Part shown: piece after piece, positions 53,028 through 63,102 of the stretch | Layout of the letters: every line of letters starts with the position of its first letter | Position numbering within the stretch: position 1 is the first letter of the stretch | Assembly (NCBI GenBank): GCA_903926385.1 | Contig: CAIYIS010000080.1 | Span: forward strand, 104,010-168,009 | Direction: 5' to 3' | Origin: an uncultured Bacteroidota bacterium | GTDB lineage: Bacteria > Bacteroidota > Bacteroidia > 2-12-FULL-35-15 | Length of the DNA stretch: 64,000 nucleotides | The notes under the pieces: generated by a model | The model's database searches: none | What the model saw: the letters and a program-made list of their open reading frames with translations, nothing else | What the model was told of the DNA's origin: nothing | Position numbers and translations under genes: made by a program

Positions 53028-53966
53028 ATGAAAAAAATTCTACTCCCGTTTTTTGTATTCTCAATTGCAGTTATCATTCTGCCAGGCACTGCCGTTTCTC
53101 AGCAACTTTCACTGAGCAATCAATATGTGGTAAACAAATTTTCTATTTCGCCTGCAGCGGCAGGAGCAGGCGATATGTTTGAAGTCTTTGGTTCATATCG
53201 CAGAGACTGGATGGGAATAGCTGGTGCTCCCGAAACCAAGATGATTTCGGCAAATGGTATTATTCGTAAAAATATGGGACTTGGTGGAAATGTTACTTCT
53301 GTGCAGGCTGGTATTTTCACAAATCTTGCTGCAAATTTAAGCTATGCATATCATGTTCACTTGTCAGGGGTTCATTGGTTGAGTTTAGGAGTAGGAATTG
53401 GAGTTGTGGAGAATCATCTTGATTTATCCAGTAAAGCTGCTCAGGATGATCCTGTAGTGATGAATGCCGATCGCACCTCTAATATGATTGATGCAAATTT
53501 CGGAATAATGTACCATACCAAAAATTTAGTAGTAGGTTTTGCAGCACCTCGTTTATTTTCGGGAGAGGACAAAGATCAGAACTTATATTACCTCACCCCT
53601 CAGTACAAAGGGCACATTGGATACAAATGGGCTATTAACCAAACATGGGCCTTAGATCCTGTTGCAATTGTTTCACTTCCAAAAAACACTGCAGCTTATT
53701 ATGAAATAGCTGTACCGATTATGTATCAGCAAAAAATTTGGATTACTCCGGCTTATAAAAAATCGAGTATTGCATTAGGGTTGGGAGCAAAGCTGTTTTC
53801 GAGTTTTATCTTCAATTATTCATACGAGTTTGCTTCTACAGGGATTGCAAGTAAGAGTTCAGGAACTCATGAAATAACTATAGGATGGAAGATTACATCT
53901 AAAAAGAAAACCGATGAACCCACGCCTGACAAAAAGAAACCATACTACAAATGGTTAAGTAAATAA
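53028..53966 (+). CDS. PorP/SprF family type IX secretion outer-membrane protein
   Basis: The 312-residue protein has a signal peptide (residues 1-25) and the PorP/SprF opening QQLSLSNQYVVNKFSISPA followed by FGSYRRDWMGIAGAP, typical of the family. The rest is a beta-barrel of alternating strands. It ends in a lysine-rich tail. These outer-membrane proteins accompany type B sorting-domain proteins and help surface attachment. The gene directly follows its partner with a 3-nt gap. Confidence 0.92.
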   Translation: MKKILLPFFVFSIAVIILPGTAVSQQLSLSNQYVVNKFSISPAAAGAGDMFEVFGSYRRDWMGIAGAPETKMISANGIIRKNMGLGGNVTSVQAGIFTNLAANLSYAYHVHLSGVHWLSLGVGIGVVENHLDLSSKAAQDDPVVMNADRTSNMIDANFGIMYHTKNLVVGFAAPRLFSGEDKDQNLYYLTPQYKGHIGYKWAINQTWALDPVAIVSLPKNTAAYYEIAVPIMYQQKIWITPAYKKSSIALGLGAKLFSSFIFNYSYEFASTGIASKSSGTHEITIGWKITSKKKTDEPTPDKKKPYYKWLSK

Positions 53967-54020
53967 GAAGACACTTTCGCAGTACTTTTTATTTGCAAAC
54001 TTTTACACAATGTGAGGAAA

Positions 54021-57000
54021 TCAATCTTCGGCTTCTCCTAAATCCAGATTTTCTGTTATGTCAGCAGTTCCGACACCTTTTCCTAAAAAGTAATCTTCAA
54101 CATACTCCCATCTCTCCTGATTATTCATGGTGTTCTGGAAAAAATAATTCAGTGTATCCATCGATAAATGGTGTCTTCGTTCAATATCGGTTACCACATT
54201 ATTCGAATATTTTTCTTTTGATAATGAAGCTACTTTCTTCGGGTCGTTTATTCGAATAAGCAGTTGAGGAGCTTCCCCTCCGCTAATTTCATATAGAGAC
54301 AAGTCAAATATTTCAAGTAAGAAAATCATTTTTATTTTCTCTTTTGCCTTTTCAATATCAGCCGGAATAAAACCAATGTATTCAAGCGAGCCCTCGCTTA
54401 TGGCATCAAACGAAATTTGAAAATTGCGAAGTAATTGTGTTTTTACTTTACTGAAAGCTATGGCATCAAAACGAAATTGCTGAAGCGTTCCGAATTGTTT
54501 GGCTTGTAAGAAATTTCCTGTACTCATTCCTGGTTTTCCGCTTGCTCCGAATGCATCTTTCTCTGCAAACGATCCAAGTAACAATTCGCACAGTTTAATG
54601 CAGGTTACTTCATTTTTTATCCTTGTCTGAAACTGTTTCATCAAATCTTCCTGTCTAAACAGTTTTGTTCCGAGTGCATGGAAAATTCCTCCAATAAAAT
54701 TAATTCCATTTTCAAGCTTTATGAATGTGGCTTCTACAGGGGCATTGAATGTAACCCTTAATTTCTTTAATGGTTCTACAAAGGGAAACAAACGTTTATC
54801 GAAAAATTTGCTTCTTATATCCGGGAAACTTTCTTCCGGAAAATGTTTCTCCCAGAGTTTGTCGAGCAGGATTTTTACATTCTTTTTATTTTCCTTCTCT
54901 TCGCGCATTACAATGGCTCCATTTTTTAATTTGGTACCTGCTCTTCTGTATTTGGTGCGTTTTATTTCCTGAACAAATGCTCCGTATTTTTCTTTCAGCA
55001 AATCAAAACCTTCGTCATCTGTGGAGCAATATGCTGTTGAAAACATGCTTTTTGGTTTAATCATAACCACATTATATCCAAATTTTGCAAGTAAATCTTT
55101 TTCGATAACCAGCATAGAGCTCTTAACTTTTTGTTCCGGATTTTCGTCTCTGCTGAATATCCATTTAAAATCTTCAACCGAAACGAGCAATGTCCTTTTT
55201 TGATTCAGTAAAAAGGCCTTGTTAAGTTTCTTCAATACCAAATCCACCTGATACTGTTTAAGAGACGAAAGAATAAAAAGCCCTTTAGTATATTTTAAAT
55301 CTTTTGGATTAAAATCTACCATAGCTATACCTTTCATGCCTGGTATTCGGGCTCCTCGACCTATTTCTTGAATATAATCAGCGAGGGAACCGGATGGGGC
55401 ATGGTGATAGATCACTTCAATATCGCTTATGTCAACTCCCATACCGAAAGCTTTTGTGGCCAGTACAACTTTTACTTTTCCGGATTTAAAATTCTTAATC
55501 GTTTCACTTCGTTCAACCGAATTTAATTCTCCGTAATATCGCTTCACAAAAGGTTTGATATCAGGGTCGAGCGAGAGAATTAAATGACGTATCTGACTTA
55601 CCCAAGGGAAATAAAAAATACATTTTTTCCCTTCAGAAATAAATTCTTTTATTCTTGAAATTGTCTTGGCTTCCTTGTCTTTGTCGTGTTTCCCGGTTTC
55701 AAGGGAATGATAAACAAAATTAATTTCCTCACGTTTTATCCTACCGATATAAGTTCGGCAATTTTGCATGTTTAATGTGCGTATGGTATCAAACACCATA
55801 TCATTTTTACCATTATATACAGCAGTAGCTGTTACAGCCACAACGGGGAATCGGTATGTTCTGAATTTGTTTTTTGTTTTTCCTTTCAGTGTTCCGGCAC
55901 TGCGCAGTTTGCGAATATAATTACCCAGAAACCAGTAATCGATACGGAAATCCCTGCCCCAGGTGGTAACGAGATGGGCTTCATCTATAATTAGCAAACC
56001 TAATTCACGGGTTCCGATAAACATTTGTAATTCGTATGCCAGCAACAACTCAGGTGACATATACAAAACCGAAAATTCTCCGGCCATTGTTTTGTCAATT
56101 ATCTCTTGCCTTTCTACTAGAGAAAGATCGGAATTGACAAACGCGACCTTCTCAAAAAAGCGATCGTTTTTTAATGCATTCACCTGGTCGTACATCAAAG
56201 CTTTTAATGGTGAAATAACGATGGTAACGGAATTCAGTTTTTTATTTTCGGAGAGATAGATGGCCGGAAGTTGGAATAACAATGACTTCCCCGCTCCTGT
56301 TGGTGCGGTTAGAAATACATCTTCAAACAATAAATCTTCCTGCGCTTTTTCTACCTGCTGAACGATATGTTCCACTATAGAGCCCTGAGAATACTCCACT
56401 AGTTCTTTTGTGGTGTCCGGGTTTTTATAAATATTAAGTTTTTTAAATTCCGATTTTTCTCCCCAGTGTTTTTTCAGTAAAGTATCTAGTTCAGGGCGCC
56501 AGTAATTCTCCAGTGATTTTTGTTGACGATAAAGTGTGATTTTGCAACCGCTTTCCGAAAGAACTTTATAAATCAATTTTAATTCTGCAGAGTCTTTCGG
56601 AAGGTGATCAATACTTTCGTCCACCAGCAGACTAACCTCAGAAGGAAAGTTGTTTGAATACAAACCGAATTTGAGCAGATGATACGAACTGTCGGAGGCT
56701 TGAAACTGAATTGCGTTTTTAGCTTTGTCTGCATCTGTTTTGAACTCAGGAAGGCTTACGTCATCTGAATCAAAAAAATCAACAGTTTCTATATTCAGTG
56801 CTTGCAAGTTTGCTTCATGATCGAGGTATTGGATACAGTTGGTGCCCGCAATTTCTCGGCAGTCAGAATAAAATTGGATAAAAATTGGATCATCTTCAAT
56901 CTCCAATTCACTGTTCAAACTGCTTTCGATATCTGGAAAAAGTTGCTTGTTAGGATTGGGGTAAAAATCATAAAAATTATTTCGGACGATTTTGAAATGT

Positions 57001-57299
57001 AAAGGAAGTGTGGCTATGTCAGTCGAAGGAATAAATAAAAACTCTTCGTAAGTAATAAACTGTTTACTTTCTTTTGTTTTTTTTAATTTGCTCAGTAGTG
57101 CATCTGCATTCTTTATAATTTTCGGAAGTTGCATGTAGCCTTCTGCATCCGTAAAGCTCAGATTATCTGCATGAGGAAGCTGTGCAGATAACTCCCTTAA
57201 AAAATCACAAGAAAATCCTTTATACACATATACTATACTTTTTTTGCTTTTGAATTTTTCAAGAAACAACAAGTGTTCTTTTAATAATTTCTTATTCAT
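54021..57299 (-). CDS. RecQ-like superfamily 2 DNA helicase, large
   Basis: The 1092-residue protein has helicase motifs in the middle: Walker A LTAPTGAGKSLLFQLP (about residue 335), IIDEAHLVTTWGRDFR (DEAH box with RecQ-like W-G-x-D-F), VTATA (motif III), then ATKAFGMGVDISDIEVIYH and YIQEIGRGAR (motifs V and VI). The roughly 320-residue N-terminal and 400-residue C-terminal parts are not assigned. Canonical RecQ proteins have about 600 residues with RQC and HRDC domains, which I do not recognise. It may act in repair, recombination or DNA-directed defence; the sequence does not decide. Confidence 0.8.
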   Translation of the reverse strand: MNKKLLKEHLLFLEKFKSKKSIVYVYKGFSCDFLRELSAQLPHADNLSFTDAEGYMQLPKIIKNADALLSKLKKTKESKQFITYEEFLFIPSTDIATLPLHFKIVRNNFYDFYPNPNKQLFPDIESSLNSELEIEDDPIFIQFYSDCREIAGTNCIQYLDHEANLQALNIETVDFFDSDDVSLPEFKTDADKAKNAIQFQASDSSYHLLKFGLYSNNFPSEVSLLVDESIDHLPKDSAELKLIYKVLSESGCKITLYRQQKSLENYWRPELDTLLKKHWGEKSEFKKLNIYKNPDTTKELVEYSQGSIVEHIVQQVEKAQEDLLFEDVFLTAPTGAGKSLLFQLPAIYLSENKKLNSVTIVISPLKALMYDQVNALKNDRFFEKVAFVNSDLSLVERQEIIDKTMAGEFSVLYMSPELLLAYELQMFIGTRELGLLIIDEAHLVTTWGRDFRIDYWFLGNYIRKLRSAGTLKGKTKNKFRTYRFPVVAVTATAVYNGKNDMVFDTIRTLNMQNCRTYIGRIKREEINFVYHSLETGKHDKDKEAKTISRIKEFISEGKKCIFYFPWVSQIRHLILSLDPDIKPFVKRYYGELNSVERSETIKNFKSGKVKVVLATKAFGMGVDISDIEVIYHHAPSGSLADYIQEIGRGARIPGMKGIAMVDFNPKDLKYTKGLFILSSLKQYQVDLVLKKLNKAFLLNQKRTLLVSVEDFKWIFSRDENPEQKVKSSMLVIEKDLLAKFGYNVVMIKPKSMFSTAYCSTDDEGFDLLKEKYGAFVQEIKRTKYRRAGTKLKNGAIVMREEKENKKNVKILLDKLWEKHFPEESFPDIRSKFFDKRLFPFVEPLKKLRVTFNAPVEATFIKLENGINFIGGIFHALGTKLFRQEDLMKQFQTRIKNEVTCIKLCELLLGSFAEKDAFGASGKPGMSTGNFLQAKQFGTLQQFRFDAIAFSKVKTQLLRNFQISFDAISEGSLEYIGFIPADIEKAKEKIKMIFLLEIFDLSLYEISGGEAPQLLIRINDPKKVASLSKEKYSNNVVTDIERRHHLSMDTLNYFFQNTMNNQERWEYVEDYFLGKGVGTADITENLDLGEAED

Positions 57300-57670
57300 G
57301 CTTAATTGGAGGATTAACTTGCTTACAAATGTAAGCAGGTTTTCAAAAATAACAATTATAAATATAGGTCCCAGAACAATTTTAAAGTAAACAGTAAAAA
57401 TACATTTAGTTCTTTAATTTGTAGTATATAGCATTATTTTTTTAAAAAGAATGTTATTTAACTCGTTGTATACTTCTAATTAAAAGAACTTGTAAAAAAA
57501 CACCCCTTCGTATTTCAGAAGAGGTACTTTGCACTCAAAAAAACAAACAACCAATGTAGAATGGGTTGATGGGTATTAACAATCCTTTGACGTTTATTTA
57601 TAAATAAGGTTTAATCTGTACCAAAGATATATTTAAGTAATTTCGCACCACAATTAAAATTATAAATAAA
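57300..57670. other. Intergenic region before the DUF502 gene
   Basis: About 370 nt, AT-rich, without a gene. A weak hairpin around 57500-57530 and a TAATTTCG box at 57638-57645, about 25 nt before the DUF502 start, are the only structures I noted. Confidence 0.5.
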
Positions 57671-58252
57671 ATGTTTTCCAGAATCATTCGATACTTTATT
57701 CAGGGATTGGTAATTACTGTGCCAGTAGCCATTACCATCATTGTATTTTATAAAGTAATTTCATGGGTAGGCTCCTTGTTCTCTTTGTTTGGAACTATCG
57801 TAAGTCCTTTTATTGATCCGTTTATTATTCTCCTTATTGCGGTGGTGTTGATTTTAATAATGGGTATGTTGGGTTCAAGCATCATTCTTAAACCAATGTT
57901 CAGTTTGTTCGACAGCGCACTAGAACACACTCCTTTTGTTAAAACAATCTACGGTTCTATTAAGGACTTAATTGCTGCATTTGTGGGGAGCAAAAAAAGG
58001 TTTAACAAACCTGTATTGGTTACGATTAATAAAGAAAATAGTATCAAACAACTTGGTTTTATTACCCAAGAGGATTTATCTGAATTGCATTTGCAAAAAG
58101 GTACTGTTGCGGTCTACATTCCTATGTCTTATTCGCTTTCAGGTAATCTGCTGATTGTTCCTGTCAATCAGGTGGCTGTGGTAGAAGCATCTTCATCCGA
58201 GGTTATGAAGTTCATTGTTTCAGGAGGAGTTACTGAACTGGATGAAGATTAA
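57671..58252 (+). CDS. DUF502 family membrane protein
   Basis: The 193-residue protein has two N-terminal membrane helices (about residues 7-37 and 44-73), a TPFVKTIYGSIKDL segment and a conserved soluble domain with VYIPMSYSLSGNLLIVP. These are the markers of DUF502. The cellular role of the family is not established to my knowledge. It converges with dprA, 10 nt apart. Confidence 0.88.
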   Translation: MFSRIIRYFIQGLVITVPVAITIIVFYKVISWVGSLFSLFGTIVSPFIDPFIILLIAVVLILIMGMLGSSIILKPMFSLFDSALEHTPFVKTIYGSIKDLIAAFVGSKKRFNKPVLVTINKENSIKQLGFITQEDLSELHLQKGTVAVYIPMSYSLSGNLLIVPVNQVAVVEASSSEVMKFIVSGGVTELDED

Positions 58253-58261
58253 ATTCATTTC

Positions 58262-59362
58262 TTAATTCAGGCGGTACATTTTTCCAGGTAGTGATTTAAC
58301 AACACCCGAGAATTCTAGGGTTAGCAGCATGGATGAAACTTTGCTCATTGGCATTTCACAAAGCAAACACAAATCGTCTATCATTATTGATTCTTTTTCT
58401 TTAATTACATTGACGAGTTTTTGCTCATCATTATTGAGCTCAACAAATAGTTTCTTTTGTTTTGGGAGATGTTTCTTTCCAATCTGATTCCACCCCATCA
58501 TTTTTATTATGTCTTCTGCCGATTGAATTAGGGCTGCTTTGTTTTGTTTAATCAATGCGTTACAACCTGCCGAACACACATCGTCCACTCTACCTGGAAA
58601 CGCGAAAACATCGCGGTTATAGCTGTTGGCTATATCGGCAGTTATCAAAGAACCTCCGTTAGATTTTGATTCAATAACAACAGTCGCATCTGAAATACCG
58701 GCTACTATTCTGTTTCGTTGCGGAAAGTTTTCTTTATCGGGCTTTGTCTGGCTCATAAAATCAGTGAGCCATCCTCCGTTATCAAGCATCTTATTGGCTG
58801 TACCAGCATGTAATGCCGGATAAATTTTATCTAATCCGTGAGCCAGTGTACAAATGGTTGGTAAGTTATTTTCGATAGCTGCTTTGTGGGCGCAGATATC
58901 AATTCCATATGCCAGTCCGCTTACAATTGTAACCTGATGAGACGCCAACTCTGCAATAAGCTTTTCACATAATTTTTTCCCGTAATCGGTAGCATCTCTT
59001 GTACCCACTATGCTTATCATTTTTTCTGCATTTAAATTAGTATGGCCTTTGAAGTAAAGCATCACAGGACTATCGTAACAATGCAGTAGTCGCTTTGGGT
59101 AATTACTGTCTAAATAAAATATAGGAGTTATATTATTTTTGTGTATGAACTTGATTTCTTCTTCAGCACGATCAAAAATTCTATGGTTGATTACTGATTG
59201 AGCGTTAATGGTACCAATGCCCGGAATCTTTTCGAGTGACGACTTTTTTTCTTTAAACACCATTTCGGGACTTCCGCAATACGCCAAAAGGCGTTTGGCT
59301 AACACATCACCAATGTTAGGAATTAATGAAACAGCAATTTTATATTTTAAGTTTTCTTCCAT
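58262..59362 (-). CDS. dprA: DNA processing protein DprA
   Basis: The 366-residue protein has the DprA Rossmann core: ISIVGTRDATDYGK, VSGLAYGIDICAHKAA, VIESKSNGGSLITADIANSYNRDVFAFPGRVDD and NALIKQNKA. The N-terminal region looks like a helix-hairpin-helix (IPGIGTINAQ), and the C-terminal 60 residues look like a winged helix. It loads RecA on incoming single-stranded DNA during natural transformation. Length and motifs are normal. It is the only transformation gene in the window. Confidence 0.95.
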   Translation of the reverse strand: MEENLKYKIAVSLIPNIGDVLAKRLLAYCGSPEMVFKEKKSSLEKIPGIGTINAQSVINHRIFDRAEEEIKFIHKNNITPIFYLDSNYPKRLLHCYDSPVMLYFKGHTNLNAEKMISIVGTRDATDYGKKLCEKLIAELASHQVTIVSGLAYGIDICAHKAAIENNLPTICTLAHGLDKIYPALHAGTANKMLDNGGWLTDFMSQTKPDKENFPQRNRIVAGISDATVVIESKSNGGSLITADIANSYNRDVFAFPGRVDDVCSAGCNALIKQNKAALIQSAEDIIKMMGWNQIGKKHLPKQKKLFVELNNDEQKLVNVIKEKESIMIDDLCLLCEMPMSKVSSMLLTLEFSGVVKSLPGKMYRLN

Positions 59363-59487
59363 CTCAAGTTAGGGGCAAACCATTTTGCGAAATAAAATAA
59401 TATGTATCTTGCACCATATTTAGGGCAAATTTATAAATTTAATATGCTCTGTTGTTAAACCATAATAATTATTTTAAAAACACTTTT

Positions 59488-60012
59488 ATGTCATTAATTC
59501 TTCCTTTTAATTTTAAAAAATGGATTGACGAAAATCGTCACCTATTGAAACCTCCGGTTAGTAATAAAGTGGTGTATGAAAACACTGAATTTATTGTAAT
59601 GGTGGTGGGCGGACCAAATTCTCGAAAAGATTATCACTACAACGAGAGCGAAGAGTTTTTTTACCAGCTCGAAGGTAGTATAATTGTTAATATTCAGGAT
59701 AACGGGAAGGCCATTGATGTTCTGATAAACGAAGGGGATATTTTTTTACTGCCTCCCAAAATTCCTCACAATCCCAAACGCGGATCTAACACGATTGGTT
59801 TGGTTATAGAGCGCAAACGCAGAGATAATGAAAAAGATGGCTTGCTCTGGTTTTGCGAAAAATGCAATTCGAAATTGTATGAAAAGTATTTTCCTTTAAC
59901 CAATATTGTTACTCAGTTTCAGGGGACCTTCACTGAATTCTATGGGAGTGAAGAATTACGTACCTGCAAAAGTTGCGGTCATATAATGCAGCCTCCTCCT
60001 GTCATTGCTTGA
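59488..60012 (+). CDS. nbaC: 3-Hydroxyanthranilate 3,4-dioxygenase
   Basis: About 174 residues from the ATG at 59488, preferred over a TTG at 59452 because MSLILPFNFKKWIDENRHLLKPPVSNK is the family N-terminus. The cupin fold has DYHYNESEEFFYQLEGS (Fe-binding histidine and glutamate) and LPPKIPHNP (third histidine). The C-terminal rubredoxin-like zinc site has CEKC and CKSC. It opens the ring of 3-hydroxyanthranilate in the kynurenine route to quinolinate and NAD. No other kynurenine gene is in the window. Confidence 0.93.
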   Translation: MSLILPFNFKKWIDENRHLLKPPVSNKVVYENTEFIVMVVGGPNSRKDYHYNESEEFFYQLEGSIIVNIQDNGKAIDVLINEGDIFLLPPKIPHNPKRGSNTIGLVIERKRRDNEKDGLLWFCEKCNSKLYEKYFPLTNIVTQFQGTFTEFYGSEELRTCKSCGHIMQPPPVIA

Positions 60013-60041
60013 TCGAAGAGCATTTTTATTCTACTTTAAAC

Positions 60042-60077
60042 AAAAAAGCAGCGCTGATATAAGGTGCTGCTTTTTTT
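60042..60077. terminator. Bidirectional terminator between nbaC and polA
   Basis: AAAAAAGCAGC and GCTGCTTTTTT form a perfect 11-bp inverted repeat with a 13-nt loop between the convergent genes, with A/T runs on both sides. Confidence 0.85.
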
Positions 60078-60097
60078 ATATAAAGTTAAGTTAGTTA

Positions 60098-63016
60098 TTA
60101 ATGTGCCTCCAGCCAGTTCCTGCCGGTTCCCATACCCACTTCCATTGGGACAGTTAAAGAAGGGATGGCATTCATCATTCTATCTATTATAATAGGTTTA
60201 ACTATTTCCAGCTCCTCTTTCCAAACATCGAACACCAACTCATCGTGTACTTGCAGCAGCATCTTCGATTTGAAATTATTTAATTTAAAATCATGATGAA
60301 TATTAATCATTGCTATTTTTATCATGTCGGCTGCACTGCCTTGAATGGGAGCGTTGATGGCATTGCGTTCTGCAAAACCTCTTACCGTATGATTGCTCGA
60401 GTTGATATCGCGCAGATATCTTCTGCGACCCATAATTGTTTCCACATATCCTTTTTCTTTTGCCACCTCTATGCTTTCATCCATATACGCTTTGATACGG
60501 GGATACTTTGCAAAATAGTTTTCGATAATTTCAGCAGCTTCTTTTCTTGGGATGTTTAAGCGTTCGGAAAGCCCAAAAGCAGATATTCCATATATGATTC
60601 CGAAGTTTACCATTTTAGCCCGGCTTCGCATTTCCGAAGTAACATCGTTCAGTTCTACATTATAAACCTTGGCTGCTGTGGCTTTGTGAATATCCAATCC
60701 ACTCTGAAACGCTTCAATCATTCCGGTATCTCCGCTGAGTTCGGCTATAATGCGCAATTCTATCTGAGAATAATCGGCTGAAAGCAGAATGTAGTTTTCG
60801 TCTCTTGCCACAAATGCTTTTCGGATTTCCTTTCCCCGGTCGGTGCGGATAGGAATGTTTTGCAGGTTGGGATTATCTGAACTAAGCCTTCCGGTTACTG
60901 CCACCACTTGATTATACGAAGTGTGAATTCTGTTTGTTCTCGGATTCACGAGCAATGGCAAGGTATCCACATACGTGTTTTTTAATTTCATCAGCTCCCG
61001 ATAGTCTAATATCTTACCAATGATTTCATGTTTGCCAACCAATTTAGAAAGCACGTCTTCTCCTGTGGCATATTGTCCTGTCTTCGTTTTCTTAGGTTTC
61101 TCCACAATTTTGAGCACTTCAAAAAGCACTTCGCCTACTTGCTTTGGAGATGAAATATTAAACGGTGTCCCCGCTAGTGCTTGTATTTCTGCATCCACTT
61201 TCAGAATATCGGTGGACAGCCCTTCTGATATTTCTTGTAAAGCTTGTTTGTCCAACGCTATTCCTTCGGCCTCCATATCGGCAAGAACAGGGATAAGCGG
61301 TATTTCTATTTCTTCAAACAATTTGGTGGTTTGAGTTTCGGCCAACATAGGCTCAAACTTATTTTTCAGTTGAAGTGTTATATCAGCATCTTCGCTGGCA
61401 TATTCTTTTATTAGTTCTGAAGCCACATCGCGCATTGAGGTTTGGTCTTTTCCTTTTTTGCCAATCAGTGTTTCTATCGATACGGGCGAATAGTGAAGGT
61501 AGGTTTCGGCAAGCACATTCATGTTATGACGCATGTCGGGCTGAATAAGGAAATGGGCTACCATAGTATCAAACAACTTTCCTTTTATTTCCACACCGTA
61601 CCATTTCAGTACCGACAAATCGTATTTTATATTCTGTCCTATTTTGGTTATTGCCTCATTTGCAAACAAGGATTTAAATTCATTCACTACCTCCTGGGCC
61701 TCGCTTCGTAAAGCCGGAACCGGGACATAATACGCTTCGGTAGGCTTGACGGAAAAAGACATGCCCACCAATTCCGCTGTGTGAGCATCGAGTCCTGTTG
61801 TTTCGGTATCAAAACAAAAAGATGACTGCTGGCTTAATTCAGCAATTAGTTGTTCTCGTTTTTCTTTTGTGTCTGTGAGGTGATAGGTATGTGCTGTATC
61901 TTTTATGGTAAGGAAAGTGGCCTCACTTCCTTCCGACAAGACCTCACCCCCTTCCCCCACTCCGAAGGCGAGGGGAGAGTTTCCTGAAGTCGATTCAATT
62001 GCCTCCTCACCTTGGCTTGCTGTTTCCTCTGCCTGCCCAAACATATCCATCTGGTCAGGATTTATTTTTACAACTTTTGGTTTTGCTTTTTCACGAGTCG
62101 CAACTCCTTCTTTTTCGGGAGAGTTTGGAGCAGTGCCGGTATTAAATAATTTATCTGCCAGATTTCTGAACTCCAGTTCGGCAAATAGTTCCCGCAGGGC
62201 TTCTTTGTCGGGCTCTTCCATGATGAGCGTGTTTTCATCGAGCTCTACAGGAACATCGCAAATGATAGTGGCAAGCCATTTTGATTGTATGGCTTTGTCT
62301 TTGTTCATTTCCACTTTTTCTTTCAATTTGCCTTTTAGCTTATCGGTATTTTGCAATAAATTATCAATGCTTCCAAAATCTTTGATGAGTTGTATGGCTG
62401 TCTTTTCGCCTACACCAGGAATACCCGGTATATTATCCGAAGCATCGCCCATCAACCCTAAAATATCGATTACCTGATTTACATTTTGAATATCCCATTT
62501 GGCACATATCTCCGGCACGCCCATTATTTCTGCTCCATTGCCCATACGTGCGGGTTTGTACATAAATATTTTGTCGGATACCAATTGTCCGTAATCTTTG
62601 TCGGGGGTCATCATGTAGGTTGTAAACCCTTTTTGCTCGGCCATCTTGGCCAAAGTGCCTATTACATCATCGGCTTCGTAACCTGCTTTTTTGATAACAG
62701 GAATTCTGAATCCCTCAATTACTTTGATAATATAAGGTATTGCTTTGCGAAGGTCTTCGGGCATTTCTTCGCGGTGTGCTTTGTAATCGGCAAACTCTAT
62801 GTGACGTACCGTTTGCTCGGGTGTATCGAACACAACGGCTATGTGAGTAGGCTTTTCTTTTTTTAGTACATCGAGCAATGTGTTGGTAAAACCAAACACT
62901 GCCGAGGTATTGAGGCCTTTGGAGTTGATGCGGTGGTTATTGCTGAAAGCAAAATAGGCACGATAAATCAATGCAAATGCATCGAGTAAAAACAGTTTTT
63001 TATTGGTTTCTTCCAT
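60098..63016 (-). CDS. polA: DNA polymerase I
   Basis: The 972-residue protein has all three domains: the 5'-3' exonuclease (about 1-290; DAFALIYRAYFAF, GYEADDVIGTLA, LMGDASDNIPGIPGVGEKTA), the 3'-5' exonuclease (about 395-560; CFDTETTGLD with D403 and E405 intact) and the polymerase domain (about 600-972; SADYSQIELR, RSRAKMVNFGIIYG, LQVHDELVFD). It works in repair and Okazaki-fragment processing. Between the exonuclease domains, residues about 345-361 (GNSPLAFGVGEGGEVLS) correspond to a GC-rich palindromic repeat at DNA level (61934-61984), apparently inserted in frame in the linker. Confidence 0.95.
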   Translation of the reverse strand: MEETNKKLFLLDAFALIYRAYFAFSNNHRINSKGLNTSAVFGFTNTLLDVLKKEKPTHIAVVFDTPEQTVRHIEFADYKAHREEMPEDLRKAIPYIIKVIEGFRIPVIKKAGYEADDVIGTLAKMAEQKGFTTYMMTPDKDYGQLVSDKIFMYKPARMGNGAEIMGVPEICAKWDIQNVNQVIDILGLMGDASDNIPGIPGVGEKTAIQLIKDFGSIDNLLQNTDKLKGKLKEKVEMNKDKAIQSKWLATIICDVPVELDENTLIMEEPDKEALRELFAELEFRNLADKLFNTGTAPNSPEKEGVATREKAKPKVVKINPDQMDMFGQAEETASQGEEAIESTSGNSPLAFGVGEGGEVLSEGSEATFLTIKDTAHTYHLTDTKEKREQLIAELSQQSSFCFDTETTGLDAHTAELVGMSFSVKPTEAYYVPVPALRSEAQEVVNEFKSLFANEAITKIGQNIKYDLSVLKWYGVEIKGKLFDTMVAHFLIQPDMRHNMNVLAETYLHYSPVSIETLIGKKGKDQTSMRDVASELIKEYASEDADITLQLKNKFEPMLAETQTTKLFEEIEIPLIPVLADMEAEGIALDKQALQEISEGLSTDILKVDAEIQALAGTPFNISSPKQVGEVLFEVLKIVEKPKKTKTGQYATGEDVLSKLVGKHEIIGKILDYRELMKLKNTYVDTLPLLVNPRTNRIHTSYNQVVAVTGRLSSDNPNLQNIPIRTDRGKEIRKAFVARDENYILLSADYSQIELRIIAELSGDTGMIEAFQSGLDIHKATAAKVYNVELNDVTSEMRSRAKMVNFGIIYGISAFGLSERLNIPRKEAAEIIENYFAKYPRIKAYMDESIEVAKEKGYVETIMGRRRYLRDINSSNHTVRGFAERNAINAPIQGSAADMIKIAMINIHHDFKLNNFKSKMLLQVHDELVFDVWKEELEIVKPIIIDRMMNAIPSLTVPMEVGMGTGRNWLEAH
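61934..61984. repeat. GC-rich palindromic repeat inside polA
   Basis: The stretch, containing GACCTCACCCCCTTCCCCCA and CGAGGGGAGAG, resembles the repeat family at 35601, 63768 and 63826. It lies in the polA linker, keeps the frame, and adds about 17 residues. The surrounding gene is less GC-rich. Confidence 0.65.
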
Positions 63017-63102
63017 TTTTGTTTTTTGTTGGGGCGATAAAAGTACATAATTACTTCATTGGTGTCTTTACGAAATACGAATGAGGGGGAGGATTGGGGA
63101 TT

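Noticed and set aside
59452..59487. TTG start of the dioxygenase gene
   Set aside because: The ATG at 59488 gives the usual family N-terminus.
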